Below, in pieces: positions 1 to 6,775 of a DNA stretch of 10,850 nucleotides. Origin of the DNA: HB2-32-21 sp003448675 (GTDB lineage Bacteria; Pseudomonadota; Gammaproteobacteria; Pseudomonadales; Porticoccaceae). How positions within the stretch are numbered: the first letter of the stretch is position 1; each line of letters starts with the position of its first letter. The stretch covers positions 1-10,850 of the forward strand of contig JBFHDK010000089.1 in assembly GCA_041584755.1 (NCBI GenBank), read 5' to 3'. The notes beneath the pieces were generated by a model that saw only the letters and a list, made by a program, of their open reading frames with translations, searched no databases and was not told where the DNA came from. Made by a program: the position numbers and the translations under genes.

Positions 1-150
1 AGGGATGGCTACTTGAAAATTTCGGCATTTGCCTGAAATGACATTACCAAGCAAGTTACTAGTACAATGATTTTGATTGGTAGCCTTAACGCCTTACTCA
101 CCGGAAAATCGGGAGCGCAGCGACTATTTTTCCTTGGGAATACTCAGTTA

Positions 151-165
151 GCCGGAAGTGCCGGC
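151..165. terminator. Small GC hairpin just past lysR stop
   Basis: GCCGG-AAGTG-CCGGC forms a 5 bp stem with a 5-base loop, five bases beyond the lysR stop codon when read on the minus strand. It may end or stabilise the lysR transcript, but no T-tract follows on that strand, so it is not a classical intrinsic terminator. The rest of bases 1-170 shows no convincing gene. A second imperfect inverted repeat (ATTTCGGC/GCCTGAAAT, 19-39) lies there, also without a T-tract. Confidence 0.25.
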
Positions 166-170
166 ATGAA

Positions 171-1022
171 TTATTGGTTCAAAATATCTTCGACCCAATA
201 TAGAAATCTAGCTGCACTTCTAGTTTCGAAGCTGTTCTTATTTGGTACGTAATAGCACAAGCCCGATTTGACCGATTGAGTTTCAAAGTTCTGTAGAAGG
301 TTAGCTTTTAACAGTCTTTTAGTGAGCGTCGTAGAACAGAACACAAGTCCATTTCCTGCCATAGCCTGCTGTATCCCGAAAAGTTCTTGATCATGTTTTT
401 TGAGTTTAAGGTTAGAGCCATCCAGGCCATTGATTTCCAGCCAGGCAGCTAGTGGAGGGTCTGGTAACGATTTATTTTTCCACTCCGTTGTAAAAAGGGT
501 AATGGGTTCATTTGACCAAGAAGGAGGCGTCATTCCATAAGCACCAAATACATTGAATGATTCATATCTAATGACATCAGATTCCTCAGCGACTGAGGCA
601 TCACCGAAACGAATTGGAATGATATATGATTGACTATCGACCGACTCGCCGGTCGATATTTCCATAGAAATATCGGGGTTGGCTTGTTCAAACTCATGCT
701 GGGCAGGGATCAGCACCATAGCTGCTAATGATGATGTCGTCGTCACCCTGACCGCACTGCCAGCCTTCATCACCTCTTCCAAAGCACTGTCAATTTTCAG
801 AAACCCTTCCGAGGTTGCTTTAGCTAATCTTCTACCTGTGCCGGTTAGTGATATTCGCCTTCCCAGTCGATGAAACAAACTTACATTTAACCGACTTTCC
901 AGGTTGCTGATGTGATGTGAAATGGCTGTTGGCGTCAGCGAAAGTTCCTCTGCAGCCAACCTAAAACTGCCCCGACGGGCAGCTGACTCAAAGGCTTTCA
1001 GCGCCTGTAACGATACCTGCAA
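171..1022 (-). CDS. LysR-family transcriptional regulator (GcvA-like)
   Basis: A DNA-binding regulator of 283 residues, slightly short for the family (about 300). The N-terminal winged helix-turn-helix spans about residues 3-62: LQALKAFESAARRGSF, then AAEELSLTPTAISHHISNLE, then LFHRLGRRISLTGTG, which is the usual LysR order and closest in flavour to GcvA/AmpR-type members. A linker helix (about 63-90) leads to an effector-binding domain that is weakly conserved, though IPIRFGD (135-141) matches the position of the GcvA-type 'D-x-A-I-R-x-G' segment. The start is TTG: no in-frame ATG lies upstream, and GGAG (1030-1033) sits 7 bases before it. It is divergent from an azoreductase gene, with a palindromic T-N11-A site between them, so it probably regulates that gene and itself. 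The effector is unknown; quinones or other electrophiles are a guess from the neighbour. Family assignment is firm, target inferred. Confidence 0.9.
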   Translation of the reverse strand: MQVSLQALKAFESAARRGSFRLAAEELSLTPTAISHHISNLESRLNVSLFHRLGRRISLTGTGRRLAKATSEGFLKIDSALEEVMKAGSAVRVTTTSSLAAMVLIPAQHEFEQANPDISMEISTGESVDSQSYIIPIRFGDASVAEESDVIRYESFNVFGAYGMTPPSWSNEPITLFTTEWKNKSLPDPPLAAWLEINGLDGSNLKLKKHDQELFGIQQAMAGNGLVFCSTTLTKRLLKANLLQNFETQSVKSGLCYYVPNKNSFETRSAARFLYWVEDILNQ

Positions 1023-1050
1023 ACCTAATCTCCACGCTAAAAACCAAATA

Positions 1051-1073
1051 ACAGATGAATTATACTCATCTGT
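1051..1073. promoter_or_regulatory. LysR-type operator palindrome (T-N11-A)
   Basis: ACAGATGA (1051-1058) and TCATCTGT (1066-1073) are perfect 8-base inverted arms around a 7-base spacer. The centre contains T(1056)-N11-A(1068), the classical LysR-family box. It lies in the gap between divergent lysR and azoR, which is where such a regulator normally binds. Binding by the adjacent LysR protein is inference. Confidence 0.7.
1059..1064 (-). promoter_or_regulatory. -10 box of the lysR promoter
   Basis: On the minus strand these bases read TATAAT, a perfect sigma-70 -10 element about 37 bases before the lysR start codon. It occupies the spacer of the operator palindrome, so a bound regulator would cover it, as expected for autorepression. 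No good -35 match lies 16-18 bases upstream. A possible azoR -10, TGTAAT (1092-1097), is weaker and also lacks a -35, which would fit a promoter needing an activator. Confidence 0.45.
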
Positions 1074-1151
1074 AAGTGTAGTTTCTTCGTTTGTAATGGT
1101 CTATCCAGGCTCACAAAATAGCGCCTGTCATTAATCAACTAAGGAATGAGC

Positions 1152-1856
1152 ATGACCACATTGTTACACGTTGAGGCAAGTGCTAGAGCGGCGCATAACC
1201 CCAATCCATATCACGATTCCATAACCAAAAATATCGCTCTCCGATTCGTTGACACATGGAAACAGAATCGGCCTGAAGATGAGTATATCTATCGTGACGT
1301 CGGAGTGAATCCACCTGATTTCATTACACAGGATTGGATCAGCGCGGTGTTTACCCCCGGGGAAGAAAGGACCCCGGTACAGAAAGAGAGGCTGGCACTA
1401 TCAGATAAACTGATAGCTGAGGTGGCAGCAGCCGATGTTATTTTGATTTCCTCACCAATGTATAACTACGGTATGCCGGCTCAGCTAAAAGCGTGGTTCG
1501 ATCAAATTGTACGCATAAACAAGACATTTGATTTTGATCTCTCGCGAGGGGACCTCCCGTTACAGCCTCTGCTCTCAGGTAAGACATTGATCATAGTGAC
1601 TTCCAGTGGAGAGTTCGGTTTTGAAAAGGGAGGAATAAGAGAAGATTCTGGTCACCTGGCACCACACCTGCGGACACTGAGTAAATATTTAGGGGCGGAC
1701 ACAATGTATGAAATTGCCTCTGAGTACCAGGAATTTGGTGACGAGAGACACCGCATGTCAGTAGCCAATGCAAAAGATCAAGCTGAAAGTATTGCATCAG
1801 AACTTAGTATTTCAACCCTGGCTCCATCGTCAAAAAATGAGATCACCAATGTATGA
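1152..1856 (+). CDS. azoR: FMN-dependent NADH-azoreductase (AzoR family)
   Basis: A flavodoxin-fold quinone/azo reductase of 234 residues that uses FMN and NAD(P)H for two-electron reduction of quinones, azo dyes and nitro compounds in the cytoplasm. The first strand TTLLHVEASAR carries the FMN-phosphate loop (S and R around residues 10-12). The family signature SPMYNYGMPAQLKAWFD lies at about 101-117, followed by RINKTFDF, typical of AzoR. TSSGEFGF (about 150-157) corresponds to the second flavin-contacting loop. The protein is some 30 residues longer than E. coli AzoR (about 200), mostly in the region before the signature and at the tail. I chose ATG 1152 because AAGGA (1141-1145) is 6 bases before it; an in-frame ATG at 1146 abuts that site and is less likely. 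Divergent from lysR and probably under its control. azoR is the family symbol, not a proven orthologue. Confidence 0.88.
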   Translation: MTTLLHVEASARAAHNPNPYHDSITKNIALRFVDTWKQNRPEDEYIYRDVGVNPPDFITQDWISAVFTPGEERTPVQKERLALSDKLIAEVAAADVILISSPMYNYGMPAQLKAWFDQIVRINKTFDFDLSRGDLPLQPLLSGKTLIIVTSSGEFGFEKGGIREDSGHLAPHLRTLSKYLGADTMYEIASEYQEFGDERHRMSVANAKDQAESIASELSISTLAPSSKNEITNV

Positions 1857-1892
1857 AAATGTTATTGAAGAACTTCTCCCATCCGTTTTTTA

Positions 1893-1974
1893 GGGCTTGC
1901 CCTACTGGTGTCTCTTTTTCCGCGCTAGCAAAAAAGCCTTTGATTTATTGCTTAAAAATCACTTGGGCAAGCCC
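1893..1974. repeat. Inverted repeat between convergent azoR and DUF6285 genes
   Basis: GGGCTTGCCC (1893-1902) recurs as its exact reverse complement GGGCAAGCCC (1965-1974), 62 bases apart. The second copy overlaps the last codons of the DUF6285 gene. Each copy is also self-complementary except for its centre. The genes converge here, so a role in ending both transcripts is possible, but neither copy is followed by a clean T-tract on its strand. Confidence 0.35.
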
Positions 1975-2342
1975 GCATACCTTGGATTAGCAATGCCCAC
2001 TTTCTCAAGCAAGGTCCTGTGCGTATGCGCCACTACAGCCTCGAGCTGATCATCCAGTTCACCGGAACGAATTTTGGCGCAAAGCTCCTGATTGAGGTCA
2101 TCGAGCGCGCCCTGCATATCGTCTTTTTCGCTTTTTCTACCCAGCAAAGCCTCCAGCCCTTCCAATTCTGATTTGTCGGCCCCCGGCCCCTGGGCCAGTT
2201 CGCGCTGGACGATGCTGAGCATATTGGCGGCAACGCGGCATTTGTAAACGCTGCTGCCACCAAGCTGGGGCAGCACGTCATTGCGGAGGAATTTTTCGAC
2301 ACCGGCGATGAGTTCTTCGGCAGTGGCTCTGTCTTGTGGCAT
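1959..2342 (-). CDS. DUF6285 small protein, likely partner of the upstream kinase (LvaB-like)
   Basis: A 127-residue, mostly helical, acidic cytoplasmic protein. The opening (PQDRATAEELIAGVEKFLRNDVLPQL), the RVAANMLSIVQREL segment (about 36-49) and the ELCAKIRSGELDD stretch (about 86-98) match what I know of the DUF6285 family. These proteins are typically encoded beside an APH-type phosphotransferase and often an acyl-CoA dehydrogenase. In the Pseudomonas levulinate pathway a small protein, LvaB, works with the kinase LvaA; I infer this is the equivalent here. It starts 18 bases after the kinase stop, with GAAGG (2351-2355) 8 bases before the ATG, so the two are almost certainly co-transcribed. 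It is last in the array. No catalytic motif is visible, in keeping with an accessory role. Family likely, function inferred. Confidence 0.8.
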   Translation of the reverse strand: MPQDRATAEELIAGVEKFLRNDVLPQLGGSSVYKCRVAANMLSIVQRELAQGPGADKSELEGLEALLGRKSEKDDMQGALDDLNQELCAKIRSGELDDQLEAVVAHTHRTLLEKVGIANPRYAGLPK

Positions 2343-2360
2343 GGATGTAACCTTCTATTT

Positions 2361-3440
2361 TTACTGTTCGATCAGTTGCAGCAGGTCGAGTTCGTTCTCG
2401 CAGGCGCGGCGGCCAATGGCCAGGTGCTCGAAGGAATCGACCAGACCGGAAATGGGCTTGTAGGCCTGGAACATGCAAACGATGCCCCATTTGAGGGTGC
2501 CAAGCACTTCCCAGAAGTGGACGACCTTCGGGTCGACCTTGCGACCACCAGCGTTTTCGTAACCGGCGAACAGGGCTTCCCGCTGGCCGAAGCCACCCAC
2601 GGGGTTCTGGTGTTGACCGAAGCGCCAGGCGCGCACGCAGAGCCAGCCCAGGTCTTCCATACCATCGCCCACATGGCCCAGCTCCCAGTCGAGTACGGCG
2701 CGAATGCCCTCGGGGCCAACCACGAAGTTGCCGTTGCGGAAGTCACCGTGCACCAGGCCCATGGGCGCATCCTTGGGCAGGTTTTGTTCCAGCCAGCGGA
2801 AGGTCAATTCAAAGGCGGGGTGGTATTCGGGGCGGGCGACGGCGGTTTCATCACGGTAGTAGTCGCTAATGCCGTCCATCAGATCGCGGTAGTATTTGAT
2901 CAGCTCCTGTATCGGCATTTGCACCAGGCCTTTGGGCAAGCTGGCGGGCTCGACGGCGTGGAGGCCGGCGAGGATTTCCCCACACTGGTAAGCCATGGTT
3001 TTGCGGGCCTCGGCGAAGGTCTCATCGCGCAGAATGCGCGGGGCCAGCACTTCGCCTTCAATGCGGTCCATCACATAGCAGTCGCCCAGGGCGTGGCTTT
3101 TGGGAATGGCGAAGTGAACTTTGGCCACCAGGCCGCCGGCTTCGGACACGACCTTTTGCAGCTCGGCTTCGGTAGTGCGATCCAGCGAATAGGTGGTTTT
3201 GCCACCGCGCCAACCTTCTTCGCCAGAACTGCCGGTGTTGCCCGGATCACGGCGCAGGATCAGGCCGGTGGTGTTGCCGCTGTCGTCGGCCCAGTCGAAA
3301 GACCAGGTTTCCCGCGAGGCGCCGCCAGACATTTTTTCGATATTTTCTACCTTGCCGCCACCGAAGTGGCCGACCACTTCTTTCGCCAGTAAGCCAGAGA
3401 CTTCAGCATCGCTGAGGCCGGGTACTTCATTGTCACTCAT
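2361..3440 (-). CDS. APH-fold phosphotransferase, probable hydroxyacyl-CoA kinase (LvaA / ACAD10-kinase type)
   Basis: A 359-residue kinase-fold protein of the aminoglycoside-phosphotransferase superfamily. MSGGASRETW (37-46) is the nucleotide-binding loop region, LILRRDPG (60-67) the strand that usually bears the ATP-contacting basic residue, YVMDRIEGE (122-130) the hinge, HGDFRNGN (231-238) the catalytic loop with Asp233 and Asn238, and LDWELGHVGD (250-259) the metal-binding Asp251 segment. All key residues are present. This branch resembles the kinase domains of ACAD10/ACAD11 and LvaA, which phosphorylate 4-hydroxyacyl-CoAs before an acyl-CoA dehydrogenase-fold enzyme removes the phosphate; it is not expected to confer antibiotic resistance. 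Start ATG has AAAGGGA 9 bases upstream. It sits 29 bases after the CrtC-like gene and 18 before DUF6285. No acyl-CoA dehydrogenase is in the window, so the next step must be encoded elsewhere. Superfamily firm; substrate class inferred. Confidence 0.88.
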   Translation of the reverse strand: MSDNEVPGLSDAEVSGLLAKEVVGHFGGGKVENIEKMSGGASRETWSFDWADDSGNTTGLILRRDPGNTGSSGEEGWRGGKTTYSLDRTTEAELQKVVSEAGGLVAKVHFAIPKSHALGDCYVMDRIEGEVLAPRILRDETFAEARKTMAYQCGEILAGLHAVEPASLPKGLVQMPIQELIKYYRDLMDGISDYYRDETAVARPEYHPAFELTFRWLEQNLPKDAPMGLVHGDFRNGNFVVGPEGIRAVLDWELGHVGDGMEDLGWLCVRAWRFGQHQNPVGGFGQREALFAGYENAGGRKVDPKVVHFWEVLGTLKWGIVCMFQAYKPISGLVDSFEHLAIGRRACENELDLLQLIEQ

Positions 3441-3469
3441 GCTTGTTCGTCCCTTTATTACCGCCTTAT

Positions 3470-4498
3470 TCAGGCATCGATGCCGTTGGGTTTACCGTCG
3501 ATAATCTGATCGAGGTATTCCGACAGCCCGTAGCCGACCATGCCCTTGCAGCGGTATTCGGTCATGCCCTCGGTGATGCGGGTCATTAACTGAGTGCCGT
3601 CTTCCAGGGTGCGGCGGTTGCGCAGGGGGATCAGAGACATGACCCGGCCTTCGATTTCGTATTCGTCGTGGTCGGTTTTGGCCCAGGCCTTGAGGGAGGT
3701 CTGGTAGTAGTTTTCGTCCCACTGGGTTTCAATTTTGGCGTCGCGAATCAAATCGTAGCGATCACCATTGAGCACCATGCCGCCGATGATTTTGGTGCCG
3801 TCGGCGGCGGTTTTATTGAGGCACATGATGGCAAAGTCTTCGGTGAAGTTCATCGGCAACCAGCGGTAGAACTGCACGTTCTGCCAGTAGCGCGGGCCCC
3901 AGCTGTGATCGCGCAAACCGAGGCCGCTGATGGTGTAAGTTTGATCGCCAATCACAAACGTCCCGGTGCCGGCGATATGCTGCTCGTAGTGACCCACGTA
4001 GAGGCCATTGTTGGGGTTGTCTTGCCACCGGGAGCCATCGGCCAGGGTCGGCTCGCCGCCGTACATAGGCGACACACCCCGATAACTCAGCGCCACCTTG
4101 CAGGGCAGTTTGGGGTTGGCTTTAAAAGCCTTGCCGGGGTCGATCATTTGGTGGGGATCTTTCAGCAACAGCACTTCGCCCTGGTATTTTACGCTTAGGG
4201 CTTTGTAGGGTTCGTCGACGATAAACTGCATGCCGCCGGCGTCGAAGGCATCGTTATTGTCAATTTGAGGGCGCTGGAACATAAAGGCCACGGAGCCGTC
4301 GGGCAGGTAGATGCAGCAGGTCATCTCCGCATAGCCTTCGTTGGCGCGGTTGCCGATGCGAAACCAGCCGCCCACCTTGCCCTCGGGGTCGTAAACATTG
4401 AAATACATGCTTTCGTTGTAGTTTTCTTCCGGCCCCAGGGAATGCATGTATTCATCCTCGGGGCTGAGCTTCATGTAGGCGCCTTCGGGTAATTCCAC
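3470..4498 (-). CDS. CrtC-like / DUF7064-type protein, possible lyase or hydratase
   Basis: A 342-residue protein with no signal peptide or membrane helix, rich in strands and aromatic residues. GLGLRDHSWGPRYW (192-205) is the hallmark seen in hydroxyneurosporene synthase (CrtC)-like and DUF7064/DUF7065 proteins, preceded by YEQHIAGTGTF (171-181) and followed by FYRWLPMNF (210-218). CrtC itself hydrates carotenoids; many relatives of this fold, a double lipocalin-like barrel, have no known reaction but sit in hydrophobic-compound catabolic clusters. The N-terminal half (MYFNVYDPEGKVGGWFRIGNR, in part) is also typical. The start is GTG with AGGAG (4506-4510) 7 bases upstream; an ATG at residue 9 (4472-4474) with GAAGG before it is an alternative. 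It begins 66 bases after the aldo/keto reductase and is followed by the kinase, so it is probably operonic. No carotenoid genes are nearby, so another isoprenoid or lipid is likelier. Fold family likely, reaction unknown. Confidence 0.75.
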   Translation of the reverse strand: MELPEGAYMKLSPEDEYMHSLGPEENYNESMYFNVYDPEGKVGGWFRIGNRANEGYAEMTCCIYLPDGSVAFMFQRPQIDNNDAFDAGGMQFIVDEPYKALSVKYQGEVLLLKDPHQMIDPGKAFKANPKLPCKVALSYRGVSPMYGGEPTLADGSRWQDNPNNGLYVGHYEQHIAGTGTFVIGDQTYTISGLGLRDHSWGPRYWQNVQFYRWLPMNFTEDFAIMCLNKTAADGTKIIGGMVLNGDRYDLIRDAKIETQWDENYYQTSLKAWAKTDHDEYEIEGRVMSLIPLRNRRTLEDGTQLMTRITEGMTEYRCKGMVGYGLSEYLDQIIDGKPNGIDA

Positions 4499-4564
4499 GG
4501 TACTGCTCCTAATTGATTGCTGTAAGCCTTAGAAATTTATCCGGGTGTAACCGGAACTCCGTGA

Positions 4565-5542
4565 TCAAGCGTACCGATCTCCCGCCACGGCATCCGGTGA
4601 AAACACGGCTTCGATTTCAGCCAGCTCAGCGTCGCTGAGCCGCACATCCACTGCCCCGGCATTGTTGTCAAGATTACGAATACGCCGAGTGCCGGGGATG
4701 GGGAGAATCTGCTCCCCCTGGGCCAGCAACCAGGCCAGCGCCAGTTGCGGTGCGGTACAGTCTTTGTCCGCTGCCATACGTTTGATTGTCTCGGTCAGCT
4801 CCAGGTTGTGCTCGATATTGCCCGGCTGAAAACGGGGGTTGGATTTGCGGAAGTCCCGGTCGCCCATGCCCTCGGTGCTGGTGATGGTGCCGGTTAAAAA
4901 ACCTCTGCCCAGGGGGCTATAGGGCACAAAGGCGATATTCAATTCTTTGCACACCGGTAGCACTTCCGGTTCCGGGTCCCGCGTCCACAGGGAATACTCG
5001 CTTTGCAAGGCGGCAATGGAGTGAACGGCACTGGCGCGGCGGATCAGTTCCGGGTCGGCCGAGGCCTCGGAAAGCCCCAGAAACCTTACCTTGCCCTCGG
5101 CCACCAGCTCCGCCATGGCCCCGACGGTATCTTCGATGGGCACATTGGGATCGACCCGGTGCTGGTAATACAGATCGATACATTCAATACCCAAACGCTG
5201 GAGGCTTTTCTCGCAGGCGGATTTGACATATTCAGGCCGGCCATCGACCTGCATGGCCAGGCCGCCTTCGGGCTTGAGCTTTGCGCCAGCGATACCAAAT
5301 TTAGTGGCGATAAACGCCTGATCGCGACGGTCGGCAATGGCGCGGCCGATCAGCTCTTCGTTATGACCACGTCCATAGACATCGGATGTATCGAGAAAAT
5401 TAAGCCCAATGGCCAGGGCATGGTGGAGGGTTTCAATGGATTCGGCTTCATCGGCCGGGCCATAAAAATCCGACATCCCCATGCAGCCCAGACCGATGGC
5501 GGAAACTTCCACGCCGCTGCTGCCCAGTGTTCGATATTTCAT
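4565..5542 (-). CDS. Aldo/keto reductase
   Basis: A 325-residue NADPH-dependent carbonyl reductase of the (beta/alpha)8-barrel AKR superfamily, at the usual length. The catalytic tetrad is complete: Asp51 and Tyr56 in LDTSDVYGRGHNEELIG, Lys81 in IATKFGI, and His128 in DLYYQHRVDPNVPIEDT. The NADPH-binding C-terminal segment is seen as ILPIPGTRRIRNLDNNAGA (about 279-297). Sequence flavour (GLGCMGMSDFYGP, YYQHRVDPNVP, VPYSPLGRGFLTG) places it with the AKR13-like enzymes often annotated as general stress or aldehyde reductases. It likely interconverts an aldehyde or ketone with an alcohol in the pathway served by its neighbours, but AKR substrates cannot be read from sequence. ATG start with GGGGG (5549-5553) 6 bases upstream. 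A 158-base gap separates it from the upstream SDR gene, enough for a separate promoter, though I see no convincing one. Superfamily certain, substrate unknown. Confidence 0.93.
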   Translation of the reverse strand: MKYRTLGSSGVEVSAIGLGCMGMSDFYGPADEAESIETLHHALAIGLNFLDTSDVYGRGHNEELIGRAIADRRDQAFIATKFGIAGAKLKPEGGLAMQVDGRPEYVKSACEKSLQRLGIECIDLYYQHRVDPNVPIEDTVGAMAELVAEGKVRFLGLSEASADPELIRRASAVHSIAALQSEYSLWTRDPEPEVLPVCKELNIAFVPYSPLGRGFLTGTITSTEGMGDRDFRKSNPRFQPGNIEHNLELTETIKRMAADKDCTAPQLALAWLLAQGEQILPIPGTRRIRNLDNNAGAVDVRLSDAELAEIEAVFSPDAVAGDRYA

Positions 5543-5701
5543 AGTTCACCCCCTGCTTTTGTTTAAGTCTATTAGTGTTTGAAAGGCCAATGCCCGCGAG
5601 GCTGAGGCAAGCTAAGCGATGGGAAACCAGACTAAACCCAAGCCCCGGGCAGGCCTTTTTTGATTTGAAGGTCGACCCTGGTGATCAACCCAAAAGCCGA
5701 C

Positions 5702-6556
5702 TTACAGGTTAATATCTGTCTGCTGGTCGGCCTTTTTCAGCGCCTCGCACTGATCAGCCCAGTCGTAGCCGGCCAGAATGCGGTCAAAACGCGTCTGAAC
5801 CCAGCTACGCAAATTGGGGTCGGTAAAGATGTAGGGCTGGTCATCGATAATGGCTTCCAGTACTTGCTCACCCACCACATCGGGGCTCAAGCCCTTTTTG
5901 AGCATGGCGACCATTTCCTCGGACCTGGAGTCAGTGGCGCCGCCGTAGTCGTCCCCCCGGTTGCGGGCGGAGGTTCCCAGGTTAGTGTTAACCACACCAG
6001 GGCAGAGCACGGAAACACCGATATTGTCGTCGGTGTGCTCGGCCATGGCGGTTTCGGACATGGCTACCACGGCATATTTGGAGGCGTTGTAGGCGCTTAG
6101 CTCCTTCCAGCTAAACATGCCCGCCATGGAGGCGGTATTGACCACATGGCCACCCTCGCCGTGTGCCTTGATCAGCGGCATAAAGGCCTGCAGACCCCAG
6201 ACCACACCCCACATATTCACATCGATGGTCCAGCGCCAGTTCTTCTCGCTGGTGCCCTCGGCACTGCCGCTGGCGCCAACGCCGGCGTTGTTGACGCACA
6301 CATGAACCTTGCCAAAGGCCTTGATGGTGGCATCGGCCGCAGCGAATACGGAATCGCGGTTGGTGACATCCACCACCACGCCTTCCACATCGCGGCCCTG
6401 GCCTTTTAAGTCAGCCACGGCGGCATCGAGGGCATCTTTCTGAATATCCCCCAGCATGACCTTCATGCCAGCGGCGGAAAAGGCCCGCGCCATACCCAAA
6501 CCCATGCCACTGGCGGCGCCAGTAATAAAAGCGACTTTACCTGCTACGTCTTTCAT
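5702..6556 (-). CDS. Short-chain dehydrogenase/reductase (SDR)
   Basis: A 284-residue classical SDR. From the chosen Met: the cofactor loop TGAASGMG (12-19), acidic Asp37 at the end of the second strand (suggesting NAD over NADP), VDV (62-64), NNAG (89-92), and the active-site set Asn114, Ser143, Tyr156 and Lys160 (SAYNASK). PGVVNTNL (186-193) is the usual substrate-lid entry. The C-terminus runs about 30 residues beyond a typical 250-residue SDR. An in-frame ATG lies 63 bases upstream (6619), but the added residues do not look like SDR sequence, while GGAG (6563-6566) lies 6 bases before the ATG at 6556, so I use the shorter start. It probably oxidises a secondary alcohol made or carried by this cluster. 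Gap of 219 bases to the dioxygenase upstream, 158 to the AKR downstream. Family certain, substrate unknown. Confidence 0.93.
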   Translation of the reverse strand: MKDVAGKVAFITGAASGMGLGMARAFSAAGMKVMLGDIQKDALDAAVADLKGQGRDVEGVVVDVTNRDSVFAAADATIKAFGKVHVCVNNAGVGASGSAEGTSEKNWRWTIDVNMWGVVWGLQAFMPLIKAHGEGGHVVNTASMAGMFSWKELSAYNASKYAVVAMSETAMAEHTDDNIGVSVLCPGVVNTNLGTSARNRGDDYGGATDSRSEEMVAMLKKGLSPDVVGEQVLEAIIDDQPYIFTDPNLRSWVQTRFDRILAGYDWADQCEALKKADQQTDINL

Positions 6557-6636
6557 CGTTTTCTCCAACTTGTAATCATTATTGTGGGGGCACCCAGCGC
6601 CGACGCGCCCGTTGACCACCGCTGTGGTTAATTAAA

Positions 6637-6648
6637 TTGGCTCGCCAA
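6637..6648. promoter_or_regulatory. Inverted repeat ahead of the SDR gene, possible operator
   Basis: TTGGC-TC-GCCAA is a perfect 5+5 palindrome about 80 bases upstream of the SDR start, next to an AT-rich TTAATTAA (6628-6635). On the minus strand the TATATT just upstream (6646-6651) could be a -10 element overlapping it, but no -35 is evident. It could be a repressor site for the SDR gene; no regulator is encoded in the cluster. Confidence 0.25.
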
Positions 6649-6775
6649 TATAGCCCATGCTATTGCGGGCGGGTAGTCGCCGGCGTGAAACGCGCGCGGA
6701 TCGAAAGGAATAACTCTGCCCAGTCGTGTAACAATCACCCGCACGTCAATGTCGGGCAATACTCGGCAACAGGGC

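Noticed and set aside
67..252. A 61-codon plus-strand open frame at the left end
   Set aside because: It overlaps the lysR 3' end, has no ribosome site before its ATG, and no recognisable features.
2334..3392. A 352-codon open frame on the plus strand, opposite the kinase gene
   Set aside because: Its protein is dominated by Ala, Gly, Val, Phe and His runs typical of the antisense of a GC-rich gene, shows no motif, and the minus strand has clear kinase motifs and a ribosome site.
2361..3440. Reading the kinase as an aminoglycoside-resistance gene
   Set aside because: The APH fold is shared, but the neighbouring DUF6285 and catabolic genes and the ACAD10/LvaA-like wording of the motifs point to metabolic kinase activity.
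5003..5566. A 187-codon plus-strand open frame opposite the aldo/keto reductase (and a similar one at 3668-4198 opposite the CrtC-like gene)
   Set aside because: Antisense shadows: the minus-strand proteins carry complete family motifs, and these frames resemble nothing I know.
5640..5665. Possible terminator with GCCCCGGGC and a T-run between the SDR and AKR genes
   Set aside because: The T-run is on the plus strand, where no gene ends, and the stem AAGCC/GGCCTT is imperfect. On the minus strand there is no T-tract after the stem.
6557..6619. Longer SDR start at 6619 adding 21 residues
   Set aside because: The extra residues do not look like SDR sequence and the GGAG at 6563-6566 is ideally placed for the ATG at 6556.
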